Shown one piece after another: positions 63,168 through 64,000 of a stretch of DNA of 64,000 nucleotides. Under the pieces are notes generated by a model, which searched no databases, was not told the origin of the DNA, and saw nothing but the letters and a program-made list of their open reading frames with translations. Origin of the DNA: Siphonodentalium dalli. Its lineage: Eukaryota; Mollusca; Scaphopoda; Gadilida; Siphonodentaliidae. The first letter of the stretch is position 1. Each line of letters begins with the position of its first letter. The position numbers and the translations under genes are program-made. The stretch lies in NCBI GenBank assembly GCA_032622095.1, contig CP136061.1, forward strand, positions 96,653,345 to 96,717,344, given 5' to 3'.

Positions 63168-63390
63168 GTTAGTTTGCACATGTATAAGTTTACATGTACA
63201 CCACAATCAATCGTCCAGTTGAATCTTAGAATATGCCTACATTCGGGTTAGTTTGCATACGATTGTATAAGTTTACATGTACATCACGATCAATCGTCCA
63301 GTTGAAACTTAAAATAGGCCTACATTCGGGTTAGTTTGCACATGATTTGTATCAGTGTACATGTATATCACGATCAATCGTCCAGTTGAA
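63134..63390 (+). repeat. Tandem copies of exon l end plus donor
   Basis: CATTCGGGTTAGTTTGCA occurs at 63161, 63240 and 63323 (spacing 79 and 83 bp), each preceded by a version of TCCAGYTGAA.CTTA.AATA. The first copy is in exon l and its donor. A fourth unit stops after GTCCAGTTGAACT at about 63390. Confidence 0.92.
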
Positions 63391-64000
63391 CTGGGTTAAC
63401 AAATAAAAGAAATTATTAGGCTTTCTTTAGTTGATATTATTCAAACTAAATCACATGATGGCAATCAGGTAAACATATAAATAACATGTTGTTTGTGTGT
63501 TTACCTCAATCTCATCATGTGATTTTGTGTGAGTAATATCCACCGAAGAAGGACTAAAGCCGAAAGCTTTTGAAGAGCTACCTCTTTTATGTGTCAGCTT
63601 ACAGGGTCCGCCATCTCCTGGACCATTTATACACTACTAATCTTATATCGGGTTAGTTTTATCCTTGTTTCATTGTGTGTGTACCTTATATTTAAGACAC
63701 GACCAACAACCGACTATGTTTAATATATATTATTAAAGTATAATGTTATGTACATCAATTTGGCTGTATGTGGATAGTTCAGTTCGCTCCACGCACATCT
63801 GATTGGAACGGGTTGATGGATAAGGCACATGGATGAGAAGTTATCATTAAAGAGTTGAAAAATATTGTGTCTGTTTAATTAAGTACAAAGAGTCTACCAC
63901 AGTGATTATAGAGAAAACGTTAGAGTATCATTCCCCATGTATATTGTACACCGAACTAACTTTTGAGACCTTTATAAGTCTTTATTTTGGGAAGGGGATA
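63168..64000 (+). other. Start of intron 12 (runs out of the window)
   Basis: Begins with two decayed copies of the exon end and donor (to 63390). 63417-63565 is an imperfect inverted repeat followed by GAAGAAGGACTAAAGCCGAA, a kind of phrase seen near the ends of some animal retroelements (weak inference). No cyclase exon is visible to 64000. Confidence 0.8.

Noticed and set aside
1-64000. tRNA, rRNA, bacterial promoters, ribosome-binding sites or operons
   Set aside because: Nothing with the expected boxes or structure was seen; the sequence is clearly animal nuclear DNA with spliced exons.

Overview
The window is AT-rich animal genomic DNA with long introns and dense small transposable elements. 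It carries one recognisable protein-coding gene, on the + strand: a receptor (membrane) guanylate cyclase of the natriuretic-peptide-receptor type (NPR1/NPR2-like). Twelve exons lie between 7528 and 63167. All have AG/GT borders and compatible phases, and together they read as one uninterrupted stretch of about 500 codons. In order they encode the cytoplasmic juxtamembrane segment, the kinase-homology (pseudokinase) domain, the signalling helix / dimerisation coiled coil, and about two thirds of the class III guanylate cyclase catalytic domain. The extracellular and transmembrane exons were not found and probably lie upstream of the window. The last catalytic exons must lie beyond 64000. I see no second host gene, tRNA, rRNA or CRISPR array.

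Organism: a metazoan, probably a mollusc and perhaps a bivalve. The grounds are the exon structure, the CGTCCGTCCGTC-type repeats starting TTTTTAGCTAACCTGAGGCGA (59825) and GTCCGTCCGTCCGACC (23812), and the abundance of short non-autonomous DNA transposons. The species cannot be named from the sequence.

Layout: 1-7527 is repeat-rich flank or upstream intron, with a striking palindrome cluster at 1390-1790. 7528-12547 holds the first three exons. Intron 3 (10 kb) and intron 4 (9 kb) are filled with MITEs, foldback elements, a dead LINE fragment and tandem duplications. 31762-46237 holds the middle and end of the kinase-homology domain. 53712-63167 holds the coiled coil and cyclase exons, separated by a 54-bp minisatellite (54340-55153), a 391-bp tandem duplication and other repeats.

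The repeats fall into recurring families: (A) TTAA-flanked elements with TTAACCCTTTACCCAACA ends, piggyBac-like; (B) elements with GTGACCCGCCATATC ends; (D) older TTAACCCTTTCA.GACGGGAGCT elements; (M) TA-CAGTAATGC hairpins, mariner-like; and several others. Families A and B, and in decayed form D, all carry the same internal near-palindrome of about 70 bp (GCCAATGCATTCTCTTATAT...). This is the dominant repeat signal in the window. Three nested insertions can be read, each supported by a homologous copy elsewhere in the window.

The most unusual pattern is at the gene's splice donors. Four of the eleven introns start with a tandem duplication beginning in the exon end or within a few bases of the donor, and two more have a MITE starting about 19-24 bp after the donor. 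Three of the duplications copy the donor itself.
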